DNA of 33,090 nt, taken from NCBI RefSeq assembly GCF_000518545.1, contig NZ_JADU01000030.1:1-33090 (forward strand), in the 5' to 3' direction. The DNA is from Hallella seregens ATCC 51272. GTDB lineage: Bacteria > Bacteroidota > Bacteroidia > Bacteroidales > Bacteroidaceae. Below, piece after piece: positions 1 to 8,105 of this stretch. The translations under genes were made by a program, and so were the position numbers. The notes under the pieces are model-generated. The model saw only the letters and a list, made by a program, of their open reading frames with translations, ran no database searches and had not been told where the DNA came from. Within the stretch, counting starts at the first letter, position 1, and each line of letters opens with the position of its first letter.

Positions 1-428
1 GCGGCAAGCCGTTTAGACGACAATCTCCACACTTCCATTTCATTGCAGGTAGTATTCTCGCCGTAAAACCTTGTTTGTCCTAAGCCCTACCTTTTTACGC
101 CACTGAAACGAAAACGACCGACCCGACGAAAAGACGCATAAAAAAATGTCGGATATGCGAGAAGCAGGGAAGAAGAAAAAGTTGAAACTCAAACTCTCTC
201 ACCTCTGAAATCCGCATAAAATCAGACAAGATGATTTATTCCGAAGTAAGGACGGGACGAATAACCGTTCAAGAAGAACAGATGGAGTAAAGCGGTCGGT
301 AGATTTGCCGACCGCTCCTTTCTTTCGTGAGCTTTGGGCGGACAAAGCCCCTCAATGAAAACCACCTCGTTACTTTTGACTGTGAGTTGATACGGCTCAA
401 AAATAACAAAAAGCCATTACTAGATGCC
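1..428. other. Left edge, no recognisable gene
   Basis: An open frame on the plus strand runs from about 186 to a TAA at 288-290, with an ATG at 231. It gives only 19 residues from that ATG and resembles nothing I recognise. It could be the tail of a gene disrupted at the element edge. The other open frames here are antisense shadows. The only clear structure is the hairpin at 291-316. Confidence 0.4.
291..316 (+). terminator. Intrinsic terminator hairpin
   Basis: A perfect 9-bp stem (AGCGGTCGG with CCGACCGCT) closes an 8-nt loop. It is followed on the plus strand by a pyrimidine-rich tail, CCTTTCTTTC. It sits directly after a TAA at 288-290, which fits a terminator for a plus-strand transcript. 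Confidence 0.6.
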
Positions 429-857
429 TCACAATAGTTTCTTAAACTTAATCTCCGCCAATCTGTTGATTTCATCTTTGTAGGTCTCAAGGTGGTGGAG
501 GATGATGTTCTCCACATAGATGCCGATGGTCATATCTCTGTTTCTCATAGACATAACTATCTCTGCCAGCGTGTCCTGCAACTCTTTGGCGATATAGATG
601 GTCTTGCGATTTTTCAAGGTATTGCGACAGATGAAAAGCGACTCATAATCACCCTTGTCAGCCTTTCGCCTTTCTCTTCTTTGGTGCCTTGAAAAATCCT
701 TTAACATTGGCTCGTCATTTGTACGTTCCGATTCGACACTCTGCTCTTCAGATTGAGAGTGTTTTATCTCACTCTCTTTTCTTTTCATGGGAATACCCTG
801 TGAAATAAGTTCTCGGATGGCAACGGGATCTACCTTGCCGTTTTGATTTTCTTTCAT
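429..857 (-). CDS. DUF3408 conjugative-transposon protein
   Basis: A 142-residue soluble protein with a charged, low-complexity N-terminal half and a compact C-terminal part (residues about 80-135). That part reads like the DUF3408 family found in the transfer region of Bacteroides conjugative transposons, next to the ParA-like TraA. Family members are small and probably DNA-binding or partition-associated, but their role is not established. It is divergent from mobA at 1566, as in CTnDOT-type elements. No ParA gene follows or precedes it here, so the transfer module is incomplete. The call rests on overall resemblance of the C-terminal segment, not on a catalytic motif. Confidence 0.65.
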   Translation of the reverse strand: MKENQNGKVDPVAIRELISQGIPMKRKESEIKHSQSEEQSVESERTNDEPMLKDFSRHQRRERRKADKGDYESLFICRNTLKNRKTIYIAKELQDTLAEIVMSMRNRDMTIGIYVENIILHHLETYKDEINRLAEIKFKKLL

Positions 858-1299
858 ACTTACTTAATTTTATTGTCATACAATTCACTGTCCATTTCGT
901 TGTCGGTATATTTACCGATGAAGATGAATATGTCCGCTATCAATGATATGCCCAATAATCGGATTGTACCGGTAGAGGTACATCCTTTCGTTCATATCCT
1001 TTCTGTGGAGATATTGATTAGTGCCCATCAATACAATCGTTCGATTGTATCTGCTTTCGCACATTCCCACGTTCGAGTGAAAGAATCAAGGAAATGTTCT
1101 TTGACATACCCCCTCGCCTATATCGCTCATCGGAACGTGATGTCATCGAAGACGCATACCTCCACCGACATATTCAACGGTGCAAATATATGGCTCGGTA
1201 ATGCTGTAATCAGCGTGATTTTCTTTAGTGCGTACTTGTGGCGTCGATTTGGATGGTTGTGGCTTCGTATGAAGTAAGGGATTTAGGCATAACGCTTAG

Positions 1300-1307
1300 T
1301 AACTTTG
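1300..1307 (+). promoter_or_regulatory. Candidate Bacteroidales -7 box (TAACTTTG)
   Basis: The octamer matches TAnnTTTG and lies inside a small palindrome, CGCTTA at 1293-1298 and TAAGCG at 1311-1316. No good TTTG -33 element lies 19-21 nt upstream. The wider string also matches the GTAnnTTTGC core used by CTnDOT as an insertion site, so it may be an old insertion site rather than the mobA promoter. Confidence 0.35.
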
Positions 1308-1406
1308 CAGTAAGCGATAAGTCGGTATCTCATGGCTTTGAAAACATACATTTCGAGAGAATAACATATCGTTCTTCGGAACGAATTTATTTGCGTCAGT
1401 GCAAAT

Positions 1407-1461
1407 AGCAAGGTATGTTTTATGCAGCATGACTTCGTTTTTGCAGCATAAACCCCTTGCT
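1407..1461 (+). other. Nested inverted repeats upstream of mobA, candidate oriT
   Basis: Outer arms AGCAAGG (1407-1413) and CCTTGCT (1455-1461) enclose inner arms TTTATGC (1419-1425) and GCATAAA (1446-1452). The octamer TGCAGCAT also occurs twice as a direct repeat. The cluster lies about 100 nt before the mobA-like gene. Origins of transfer in Bacteroides elements usually combine such repeats with a nearby mob gene. The nick site cannot be read by eye, so this is a positional inference. Confidence 0.4.
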
Positions 1462-1565
1462 CTCCAAGAGAGCTGAAAAAACTCCGAAGTCGTTTTTCTT
1501 GAAAGAGAAAATGTCATGTTTTGAATACTACTTATGTCGTGAAACACTAAAATCCAAAGTAAAAA

Positions 1566-1982
1566 ATGAAAATGAAGAAAATTCGGAGCGCACGCTCCAA
1601 AGAGAAGACAGAAAAGCGTGTTACGGTCAATTTCACACCGACGGAATACGCTCATTTCCTCACGATGAAAGAGGAAAGCGGTGTACCAAGTCTGTCACTA
1701 TTCATCAAGGCAAGAATCTTTAATGAGACTTTTCGGGTGATAAAAGTGGATCGTTCGTTGCTTGACTATTATCAAAAGCTGACGACTTTGTATGGACAAT
1801 TCCGCAGTGTGGGAGTCAATTACAACCAGACAGTAGTCGCAATGAAGAGCAACTTTACAGAGAAGAAAGCCTTTGCCATGCTCGCAAAATTGGAGAAACT
1901 GACACTTGAATTAGCAATAATCGGAGGTGAAATCGTGCAACTGACTCGTGAATTTCAAGAGAAATGGCAACATCGACAGTAG
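1566..1982 (+). CDS. mobA: MobA-type relaxosome accessory protein
   Basis: A 138-residue basic protein. The N-terminal 14 residues are very Lys/Arg-rich. A segment RVTVNFTPTEY (about residues 18-28) follows the pattern of ribbon-helix-helix mobilisation proteins, and the C-terminal half is helical with the SVGVNYNQ stretch typical of the MobA/MobC accessory group. Such proteins bind oriT and help the relaxase nick it. In CTnDOT-type elements mobA is followed by the relaxase mobB and the coupling protein mobC. Here it is followed by a terminator and the convergent rteC-like gene, so the relaxase is missing and self-mobilisation is unlikely. The stop codon is TAG. Confidence 0.75.
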   Translation: MKMKKIRSARSKEKTEKRVTVNFTPTEYAHFLTMKEESGVPSLSLFIKARIFNETFRVIKVDRSLLDYYQKLTTLYGQFRSVGVNYNQTVVAMKSNFTEKKAFAMLAKLEKLTLELAIIGGEIVQLTREFQEKWQHRQ

Positions 1983-2017
1983 CCATTTTACATCGTATTG
2001 TTCTTTATTGCAAAAAA

Positions 2018-2052
2018 AATCAGGCTTCCTTCTCGTTTGGAGAAGCCTGATT
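2018..2052. terminator. Bidirectional terminator between mobA and rteC-like gene
   Basis: An 11-bp perfect stem (AATCAGGCTTC with GAAGCCTGATT) encloses a 13-nt loop. It has an eight-A run on its left and a T-rich stretch on its right. It lies between two convergent genes and would serve both. Confidence 0.7.
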
Positions 2053-2068
2053 GATTATTTTAATGCAA

Positions 2069-2714
2069 TTACCGTTTTTTGAATTTTCCGCCTTTCAGGT
2101 CGCTCTCCACCATTCGTTTGTTCAGTTTCTCTCGGAGTTCATCAAGGAAATAGGTGCGGCTGTCATCCTTGCGGCGTTTCATGTTCATATAGACATTGTA
2201 GCAGTTCTTGATTTCTATACTAAAGATTTCAGAAAAGGCGTCTGCCAGTTCTTCTATACCGATTTCACCACCGTTGATACAGTTACAGGTGTCGAGTGCG
2301 TAAAGCAATTCAACTAAATCTGTCGCTTTGCCTGTCCAACGGAGTTTCTTGGCTGGTTTGACGGGCAAAGCAGGAAGAAACCCCTGTATTCGCATATTCA
2401 ACAGTTCCAGTTCTGTATCAATGACAGACAATAGCTCTGCCACATTTTTCCCCCGCCCTATCCGATGAGGGTTTCTCTTGCAGAGATTGCAAACGGAAAC
2501 GGGTATAACGAAGAATACGGAGTATAAAAATGTTATCGTTCTCTTCCGTGTTCAATTTAATGATCTCTTTTATCAAGTTATCAGTTGCATTCCGCTGCTC
2601 GTCAGCGGACGATTCATTTGAAGAGAGTACTCTGAATAAAAATGTCTTAACTAATCTTTCCATATGCATTCGATTTTGAATTGTTGATTGGTATATAGCA
2701 AAGTCAACTATCAT
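2069..2714 (-). pseudogene. RteC-like regulator, split by a frameshift
   Basis: Two overlapping frames make one protein. The first (2714 to 2418) gives about 90 residues ending in an odd tail. The second (from about 2455 to 2069) carries the RteC signature, with LRWTGKATDLVELLYAL, RRKDD and FLDELREKLNKRM. Removing one G from the five-G run on the coding strand (plus positions 2450-2454, CCCCC) joins them into a protein of about 215 residues. RteC of CTnDOT activates the excision operon. The gene starts inside the stop of the response regulator (ATGA at 2711-2714), so it belongs to the same transcript. Whether the shift is real decay or a base-calling error is open. If real, the C-terminal part could only start at the GTG at 2443-2441. 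Confidence 0.65.
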
Positions 2715-3427
2715 GTCATGAGCCTTTTGTAGAAATCTTCTTTGTAAGTATTGCCGATACCGATTTCATATTTTCCGATGAAGACGTCGTTGGTGTCGAA
2801 CGATTCTATTTTCTCTAAGTTCACAACATAGGATTTGTTGATGCGGAAGAAAACAGACGGAGGCAGAAGTTCATGGATAGTGCGCAGGTACATCTTGGTA
2901 ATGATGCGTCGATTTTCTGTTTGTATGATTACATAATCCTTTAAGCCTTCTATAAAGAGGATGTCGTCATATCTGATTTTGAAATATCTACGCTCTGATT
3001 TCACGAAGAAGAAATCCACATCTGCCTCCACACTTTCTTTCTCTACATTGATGAGTAGGGTGTGATAGGCAGAAACCTTTTCCACTGCTTTACGGAAACG
3101 TTCTTCCTCGATGGGTTTGACGAGGTAATCGGTAGCGTTTACCTCATAGCTATCCAATGCGTATTCGGAATAGGCTGTGGTAAAAACGACAAGTGTTTGT
3201 TGCGGGATTTTACGGGCAAAATCAAGCCCGTTTATTCTGGGCATCTCGATATCAAGGAATATTAAATCCACAGGATTGTCTTTTATGTATTCAGTCGCAG
3301 ATTCTGCAGACTCAAAATTGCCGACAAGTTCCAGCATTGGACTCTTGCGTACCAACCTTTCCAATCCTTCTCGGGCGATAGGTTCATCATCGACGATAAT
3401 ACATTTTATAGGTTCACACATAAGCAT
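2711..3427 (-). CDS. LytTR-family response regulator
   Basis: A 238-residue two-domain regulator. Residues about 8-125 form a receiver domain with the acidic pair in IIVDDEP and the phospho-acceptor Asp in DLIFLDIEMP (about residue 59). Residues about 138-238 form a LytTR DNA-binding domain, recognisable by YDDILFIEGLKDYV and FFRINKSYVVNL. A plausible start is the internal Met at residue 3. It overlaps the kinase gene by 22 nt and the rteC-like gene by 4 nt, which points to translational coupling. By position it takes the place that RteB holds in CTnDOT, but RteB is an NtrC-type regulator and this is a different family. Confidence 0.9.
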   Translation of the reverse strand: MLMCEPIKCIIVDDEPIAREGLERLVRKSPMLELVGNFESAESATEYIKDNPVDLIFLDIEMPRINGLDFARKIPQQTLVVFTTAYSEYALDSYEVNATDYLVKPIEEERFRKAVEKVSAYHTLLINVEKESVEADVDFFFVKSERRYFKIRYDDILFIEGLKDYVIIQTENRRIITKMYLRTIHELLPPSVFFRINKSYVVNLEKIESFDTNDVFIGKYEIGIGNTYKEDFYKRLMT

Positions 3428-4464
3428 ACAGTATATTTATTTTCTTCTTCCGTAATGGATAAGGTATAAGACTTTCCGAATAGCAATTCTAGTCTCCGTT
3501 TGATGTTTTTCAACCCCAAACCTCCGTAATGATTCGATGTACGAGAAGCGGCCTTGGTGTTTTCGCACTGGAAGTGCAGTTGGTTTTCGGATGCAGCAAA
3601 CGTGATGTGTATGTTTGTCTTTCCTTTGACTTCAACACTATGCTTGACTGCGTTTTCTACAAAGGGAATAAACAGTAATGGGTATATAGATATATCTTCC
3701 ACCACGCTCTCTGTCTTGATTTCGTAATACAAGTTTCCACGACGTGTACTTTCCAGTTCCAAATAGTCATGCAAGAAGGAAATTTCATTCCGTATCAGAA
3801 CTTTTTCTTGCGAGGATTCGGACAACTGATAGCTCAACAAATTTTCAAGCCGGGAAAGAATGGCATATGCCAGTTGTGGTTCTTGTTCTGCTTTAATGTT
3901 GGCATTATTGAGCGTGTTGAAAAGAAAGTGCGGATTTATCTGGCTTTTCAGTTGTTGCAATTCTGCTTCTGCCGTCGTCTTTTCCAATTCCGATACTCGA
4001 CGGCTGTTTTCAGCCCAGCAACGAAACAGTGGTACTACTGAAGTAGAGGCTATCGTCAATCCCAACAATAACATATTTCCCGCGATATTGAAACAAAGAG
4101 AGGTCAGCCTGTAACTTTTGGGAACATCGTACAGGGTGTTTTGCACCAGTATGATAAAAAGCATCAACAGAAATACGCACAAACCGATGGAAGCGAAATA
4201 TCCTGACAACTTATTGCGCAACAGAAAACGAGGAACCAGCAGGCGGGCGTTGGTATATACGGTGCAGGTGAAGACAATGAAATATGCCATCCATTCGCAA
4301 AACCTTGCATTCGTGAGCCGTCCGTGTACACTGCCAGTGTTATAGACCATTTCCATTGTCAAGACAACTATAATGCAAAGTACAAGCAGGTTTCCCATTC
4401 TATGGAATCCTCCTGTTTGGATTTGTGTTCCAATCTTTTTATTTATCTCTTTCAATAATGCCAT
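3406..4464 (-). CDS. LytS/YpdA-type sensor histidine kinase
   Basis: A 352-residue membrane kinase. Four hydrophobic segments at about residues 24-40, 58-75, 90-110 and 122-148 form the sensor part, followed by a short coiled coil. The His_kinase (PF06580) core begins at LKSQINPHFLFNTLN, with the phospho-acceptor His at about 179. The ATPase region has an N box (FVENAVKHS) and a glycine box (GGLGLKNIKRRLELLFG). The protein lacks a periplasmic domain, so it probably senses something in or near the membrane. The gene overlaps the LytTR regulator by 22 nt, so the two are cognate partners. The neighbouring gene upstream encodes a related protein that has lost these motifs. Confidence 0.9.
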   Translation of the reverse strand: MALLKEINKKIGTQIQTGGFHRMGNLLVLCIIVVLTMEMVYNTGSVHGRLTNARFCEWMAYFIVFTCTVYTNARLLVPRFLLRNKLSGYFASIGLCVFLLMLFIILVQNTLYDVPKSYRLTSLCFNIAGNMLLLGLTIASTSVVPLFRCWAENSRRVSELEKTTAEAELQQLKSQINPHFLFNTLNNANIKAEQEPQLAYAILSRLENLLSYQLSESSQEKVLIRNEISFLHDYLELESTRRGNLYYEIKTESVVEDISIYPLLFIPFVENAVKHSVEVKGKTNIHITFAASENQLHFQCENTKAASRTSNHYGGLGLKNIKRRLELLFGKSYTLSITEEENKYTVCLCVNL

Positions 4465-4521
4465 TCGATTCTTTATGTTTATTAATTCCCAAAAACTTTA
4501 TCGGAAAATTTCTTGGAAAGC

Positions 4522-5529
4522 TTAGGAACTTTTCAAACTCGTTTTGTGTGAAGCGTTTTCTGGTCTTCTTGAGATGGTAAAAATGCGCTTACCCGTTTTG
4601 GGAGGATTGCTATTGTTTGTACAGGTACAGACAAGCGTGTCGGCGCATATTTCAATCTCAATTTCCATTCGGTCTTTTCCCGGTGAATTGAATAGATGTT
4701 CTTCTACAAACGATAGTAACGTCAATGGAGGAATAAAACAAATACCAGTCCTCATTTGGCAAGAGAGTGTGAAATCGGCGAGAGTCCCGCACTTCTTTTC
4801 CAAATTCAGGTAGTCTTTAAGGATTTTGATTTCGGAATTGAGTGGTACAACCGGATTGCTGCAATCGTATAGGCGATAGCGTACAATCCGGCTCAGTGTC
4901 AATAATAGCGGAGATACTTCCGGAGGTTCGGTCAGGCATAGTGCAGTTGCTTTTTTCAATTTAGCCAAAAGAAATTCCGATCCGATATTGTTTCTCAAAT
5001 TTTCCAACTCAACGGTTAGCCTGCGAGTTCCGATTTGTTCCTCCATCTCAGTCATTTGGATCCAATGTTTGTAAAAGACGATTACAGTAATACTCGTCAC
5101 CGACAATGTCAGTACCGAGAAATCGGAGAAGAAATCGACTGCTTTATTGCGTCCGTCAGAAAAAAAAGAATATGGCCCGAAAGGTATTTGATACTTAAAA
5201 TGAATGTAATACTCCAAGCCGATATTCGCTATCACGAATGTGAATATTGCAGCGAGCAAGACAGCTGCATATTGCACATACCTTTCTTGTTGTAGCAATT
5301 TAGGAATGAAGATGTACATATTCAGATATATCAGCAACAGATAAGCTACTATATGCGCAAATATAATACCACAAACATTTCCGCCTCGAATCTGTTCTCC
5401 ATAGGTAATAAAAATATGGTTTGTGGAGATAATGCCGATGGAGATGATAAGCAGGAAATGGCGAGTCCATCTGTATTTCTTCTCCATAAGAAAATCATAT
5501 AATACGCTTTGTTTCTTTCTCTCTTGCAT
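4522..5529 (-). CDS. Degenerate (pseudo) sensor kinase, membrane protein
   Basis: A 335-residue protein with the architecture of the next gene: four hydrophobic segments in the first 160 residues, a coiled stretch, then a His_kinase-like region. The phospho-acceptor motif is gone: where NPHFLFN is expected, the sequence reads GSEFLLAKLKKA, with Glu in place of His. The N box has become FVEEHLFN and no glycine-rich ATP lid is visible. The helix following the H box is still recognisable (LSRIVRYRLYDC, LKDYLNLEKK). It is probably a catalytically dead partner that dimerises with or gates the active kinase 57 nt downstream. It lies 10 nt after the serine hydrolase gene, in the same operon. Confidence 0.75.
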   Translation of the reverse strand: MQERKKQSVLYDFLMEKKYRWTRHFLLIISIGIISTNHIFITYGEQIRGGNVCGIIFAHIVAYLLLIYLNMYIFIPKLLQQERYVQYAAVLLAAIFTFVIANIGLEYYIHFKYQIPFGPYSFFSDGRNKAVDFFSDFSVLTLSVTSITVIVFYKHWIQMTEMEEQIGTRRLTVELENLRNNIGSEFLLAKLKKATALCLTEPPEVSPLLLTLSRIVRYRLYDCSNPVVPLNSEIKILKDYLNLEKKCGTLADFTLSCQMRTGICFIPPLTLLSFVEEHLFNSPGKDRMEIEIEICADTLVCTCTNNSNPPKTGKRIFTISRRPENASHKTSLKSS

Positions 5530-5539
5530 ATATATACTA

Positions 5540-6667
5540 TTACTTTTTTGCCAAGTCTTCCATTATTTCAAAACACAATGCGTCTACATTTTTCGCATGA
5601 GGATGCAGAAAAGAAACATTGGAAAGAATAATGACTCCACTCTTTTCATTCATATCGAATACCATAGAGGAAGAAAAACCGCCCGTACCACCATTGTGCC
5701 AATATAAATCGTTTCCGTTATCTGCCTTTACGATATGCCATCCAAGTGCTACGCTAAGTTTGTCGTTTACTTTGAAAGTCGGTTTTCTTGTCATTGCAAG
5801 TTCTTTGTTGCCCATATCAAATTGAGCCTCTAAAAAACATGCCATATCGTTTGCAGAAGAAAGAATACCACCGGCTCCTAAAAACACATCCGAATCCCAT
5901 ATCCAATTGCCGATAGGAACACCTGTGAGGCTTATTCCTTTGACAAGACCGGTTTCTACTAATCTTGCATCTGTATATGAATTATTCATTTTGTACTTTT
6001 TGAAGATTTTATTGGAAACGAGTTCCGTGAAACTGCATTTTTCCATTTGACATAACGTATATCCCAACAAACCTGTTCCCAAATTTGAATACAGATATTC
6101 TTTCCTATCGGAAGAACAACATAATTGCAACTGATTTCTGAGGTAATACTCTAATTCAGAGTCGCTGTATTTCTGAAAAGGATTTTCCCGCTCTGCTTTT
6201 GTACTGTCTGCCAGAAACTCTGAAAGTTGCAAATTGGAGGGATTTTCTCCCAATCCGGATGTATGATTTGACAGGCTTTCAAAAGTTATCCGCACATCAT
6301 CCTTGAACGTATAAGGGTAAAATTTGTTTATGTCGTCTGTCTGTTTAATCTTCCTTTCAAGTATTGCATCGGCGAGTAATGTCGCCGTAAAGACTTTTGA
6401 AATTGAGCCAATCTCAAAAACCTTATCTTTGTTCTCAATATTTTTAATCGTGTCATTTTGCTTTATCATTCCATAAAAATGGGATATCCCATTTTTTATG
6501 AGCACGATGGATAGTTGAGTTTCATTAGACAAATCCTTTGTCTTTTCAAATATTTTTCGCGTCAGGTTTTCTCTCAAACCAGTTAAATCATTTACGACAT
6601 TCTGTGAAAAAGTTATTCCATGTCCAAACAGGGGTATCAAAAGGAATAGCGCGATTTTTATTGTCAT
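5540..6667 (-). CDS. Class C beta-lactamase-fold serine hydrolase
   Basis: A 375-residue exported protein. The N-terminus (residues 1-21) is a signal peptide ending near FSQ. The catalytic motifs of the AmpC/esterase/penicillin-binding family are all visible: S-x-x-K in GSISK (Ser88, Lys91), Y-x-N in YSN (193-195) and the third motif HNGGTGG (324-330) in place of KTG. The length matches the family. Members include AmpC beta-lactamases, D-amino-acid peptidases and esterases, and sequence alone does not tell which this is. It is the second gene of the operon that ends in a two-component system and RteC-like protein, which suggests a cell-wall or antibiotic response. Activity on beta-lactams is unproven. 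Confidence 0.85.
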   Translation of the reverse strand: MTIKIALFLLIPLFGHGITFSQNVVNDLTGLRENLTRKIFEKTKDLSNETQLSIVLIKNGISHFYGMIKQNDTIKNIENKDKVFEIGSISKVFTATLLADAILERKIKQTDDINKFYPYTFKDDVRITFESLSNHTSGLGENPSNLQLSEFLADSTKAERENPFQKYSDSELEYYLRNQLQLCCSSDRKEYLYSNLGTGLLGYTLCQMEKCSFTELVSNKIFKKYKMNNSYTDARLVETGLVKGISLTGVPIGNWIWDSDVFLGAGGILSSANDMACFLEAQFDMGNKELAMTRKPTFKVNDKLSVALGWHIVKADNGNDLYWHNGGTGGFSSSMVFDMNEKSGVIILSNVSFLHPHAKNVDALCFEIMEDLAKK

Positions 6668-6707
6668 ATAATCTTATAATGTATTAAACGTTATACTTGA
6701 GCATTTA

Positions 6708-7613
6708 TTATAATCCGTATCGGATACCTATTGAAAAATAGGGAGATACGCCGAAATGTGGGTAGTTGTCTTTGCTGCTGAAGAAAGCCTTCAATGTCCG
6801 TGAACGAAAATAAGCTTCTCTTGATGCGACAATTCCTCCAACAATAGGGATAGAAATATATTGCCCAATTCTGAACTCTGGTTGAATACCTATATAACCA
6901 TACTGCATCACGAAATACTTCTTGCTGCCATTTTTTTCTACTGCAGCCATAAGTCCTTTGGATTCCGCATGTATTCCCAGATAGAAACTCTTACTAAATC
7001 GTGTGCTGATTTCTGCCTTGAATGTATTATACATGGATAATTTGAATTTGTATTTTCCCTCTATTTTCCAATCCAGATATAAGGACGGAAAAATCATTGG
7101 ATACCCCAGCGCATTATTCAACGCAATACCAGTCCCCCAGTCCAAATTCTTGTTTGCGTGTCTGATAAATAATACACCTCCCTGACCGAGGAATGAACTG
7201 CCTGACAATTTATTCAGATCAGAGGTGTACACTCCTGCTCCTAAAATGGCAAGTATAGACCAATTCTCATTAAGCGGTCGCAGATGCATAATTCCCATTT
7301 GAGCATTCATAAGTTCTTTCTCTGTAAAATCCGACGGCATTTCTTTATTCTTCATGGAAGCGTATGTACCATCCAAAGCGACAATCCAAGCCGTCAGTCT
7401 CCTGTTTTCATTCTTCCTTATATATAAAGGAAGTTTCACAGAGCCTTCAAAGGTCTGTAAGTTTCCTTCACCACCGATTTTATTGCCATTCTCATCTTTA
7501 TATACAGATGGAGCAATATATTCTGACTTTAATTGAATCTGGGCAAACATATTCGCTTTTCCCGATAATAGGAACAGCATAAAAACATATATCCTAATTA
7601 TTCTTTGATCCAT
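6708..7613 (-). CDS. Outer-membrane beta-barrel protein
   Basis: A 301-residue protein with a signal peptide (residues 1 to about 24, ending near MFAQ). It shows alternating polar and aromatic strands throughout and a terminal strand ending in IRYGL, as expected for a barrel. It resembles the uncharacterised DUF6268-type outer-membrane proteins of Bacteroidetes. A longer frame reaches 7724, but I chose the Met at 7613 because a canonical signal peptide begins there and a promoter sits directly upstream at 7633-7665. It is the first gene of a six-gene operon (41 nt to the serine hydrolase). The substrate is unknown. Confidence 0.75.
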   Translation of the reverse strand: MDQRIIRIYVFMLFLLSGKANMFAQIQLKSEYIAPSVYKDENGNKIGGEGNLQTFEGSVKLPLYIRKNENRRLTAWIVALDGTYASMKNKEMPSDFTEKELMNAQMGIMHLRPLNENWSILAILGAGVYTSDLNKLSGSSFLGQGGVLFIRHANKNLDWGTGIALNNALGYPMIFPSLYLDWKIEGKYKFKLSMYNTFKAEISTRFSKSFYLGIHAESKGLMAAVEKNGSKKYFVMQYGYIGIQPEFRIGQYISIPIVGGIVASREAYFRSRTLKAFFSSKDNYPHFGVSPYFSIGIRYGL

Positions 7614-7632
7614 AATAGTATTATTTTTGACA

Positions 7633-7665
7633 CAAAGATACCGTATAAAACAATCAGGTTTCAAG
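7633..7665 (-). promoter_or_regulatory. Bacteroidales promoter of the barrel-hydrolase-kinase operon
   Basis: Read on the minus strand, a CTTG (-33) is followed after 21 nt by TATCTTTG, a full match to the TAnnTTTG -7 consensus. Transcription would start about 10-15 nt before the ATG at 7613. It is the only good promoter seen for the six genes down to 2069. Confidence 0.7.
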
Positions 7666-7736
7666 AAAATAGACAAATTATAGGTTTTCAACATACAAAA
7701 TGGGGTGTTTGAATATACTAACATTCTTCTTCATAC

Positions 7737-8099
7737 TTAGTTCCACCATCCGTGTTTGCTATGATGCACAATTAGTGGAGAAAAAAGTATTTTCTTCTCA
7801 ATGAGTTTGCTAATTATCCATTTTCGGAAGAGCTTTGCTTGTGGAGAAGGAAAGCGAAACGACAGCATCGTTATCATTTCAAGGTTGTATAAATCCACTG
7901 CACCGCCCCTAAACGATAGCGTTTGCATCACCTCATCTTCTCTGAGCAAGCCCTCTTTGAGGATAGACTTGATGTGGCTGCTTACCTTACCGGAGAATAC
8001 ACCGAACAAGGTGGCTATTTCGCAAGCCGACATCCAAACGGAAGTTGTCGGGATATGTACTTTTCCGTTCTCTCCAATGGTTATGATTTCTCTTTTCAT
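7737..8099 (-). CDS. RhuM-like / ORF-of-integrase-locus protein
   Basis: A 120-residue protein lacking signal peptide or membrane segments. The middle has a helix-turn-helix-like stretch (SACEIATLFGVFSGKVSSHIKS). This is followed by AVDLYNLEMITMLSFRFPSPQAKLFRKW, which follows the pattern of RhuM/DinD-type proteins where a residue block Y-NL-x-x-I is followed by an R-x-x-S-x-x-A-x-x-FR-W motif. Such small proteins often sit beside integrases of Bacteroides elements. It begins 6 nt after the integrase stop, so the two are co-transcribed. The function is unknown; it may assist recombination or regulation. Confidence 0.6.
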   Translation of the reverse strand: MKREIITIGENGKVHIPTTSVWMSACEIATLFGVFSGKVSSHIKSILKEGLLREDEVMQTLSFRGGAVDLYNLEMITMLSFRFPSPQAKLFRKWIISKLIEKKILFSPLIVHHSKHGWWN

Positions 8100-8105
8100 A
8101 GTAAT

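Larger units (their letters stand above)
858..1565. other. Non-coding region between DUF3408 gene and mobA
   Basis: About 700 nt separate the two divergent genes. The open frames in it (843-1277 on plus, 1296-1655 on minus) have no family character and I treat them as spurious. The stretch holds a TAACTTTG box at 1300-1307, flanked by the inverted hexamers CGCTTA and TAAGCG, and the inverted-repeat cluster described separately as a possible oriT. In CTnDOT-type elements the transfer origin lies upstream of the mob genes, so this is where one would expect it. Confidence 0.45.

Noticed and set aside
843..1277. 144-residue plus-strand open frame between DUF3408 gene and mobA
   Set aside because: It overlaps the DUF3408 gene start, has no family character and the region fits a transfer-origin spacer better.
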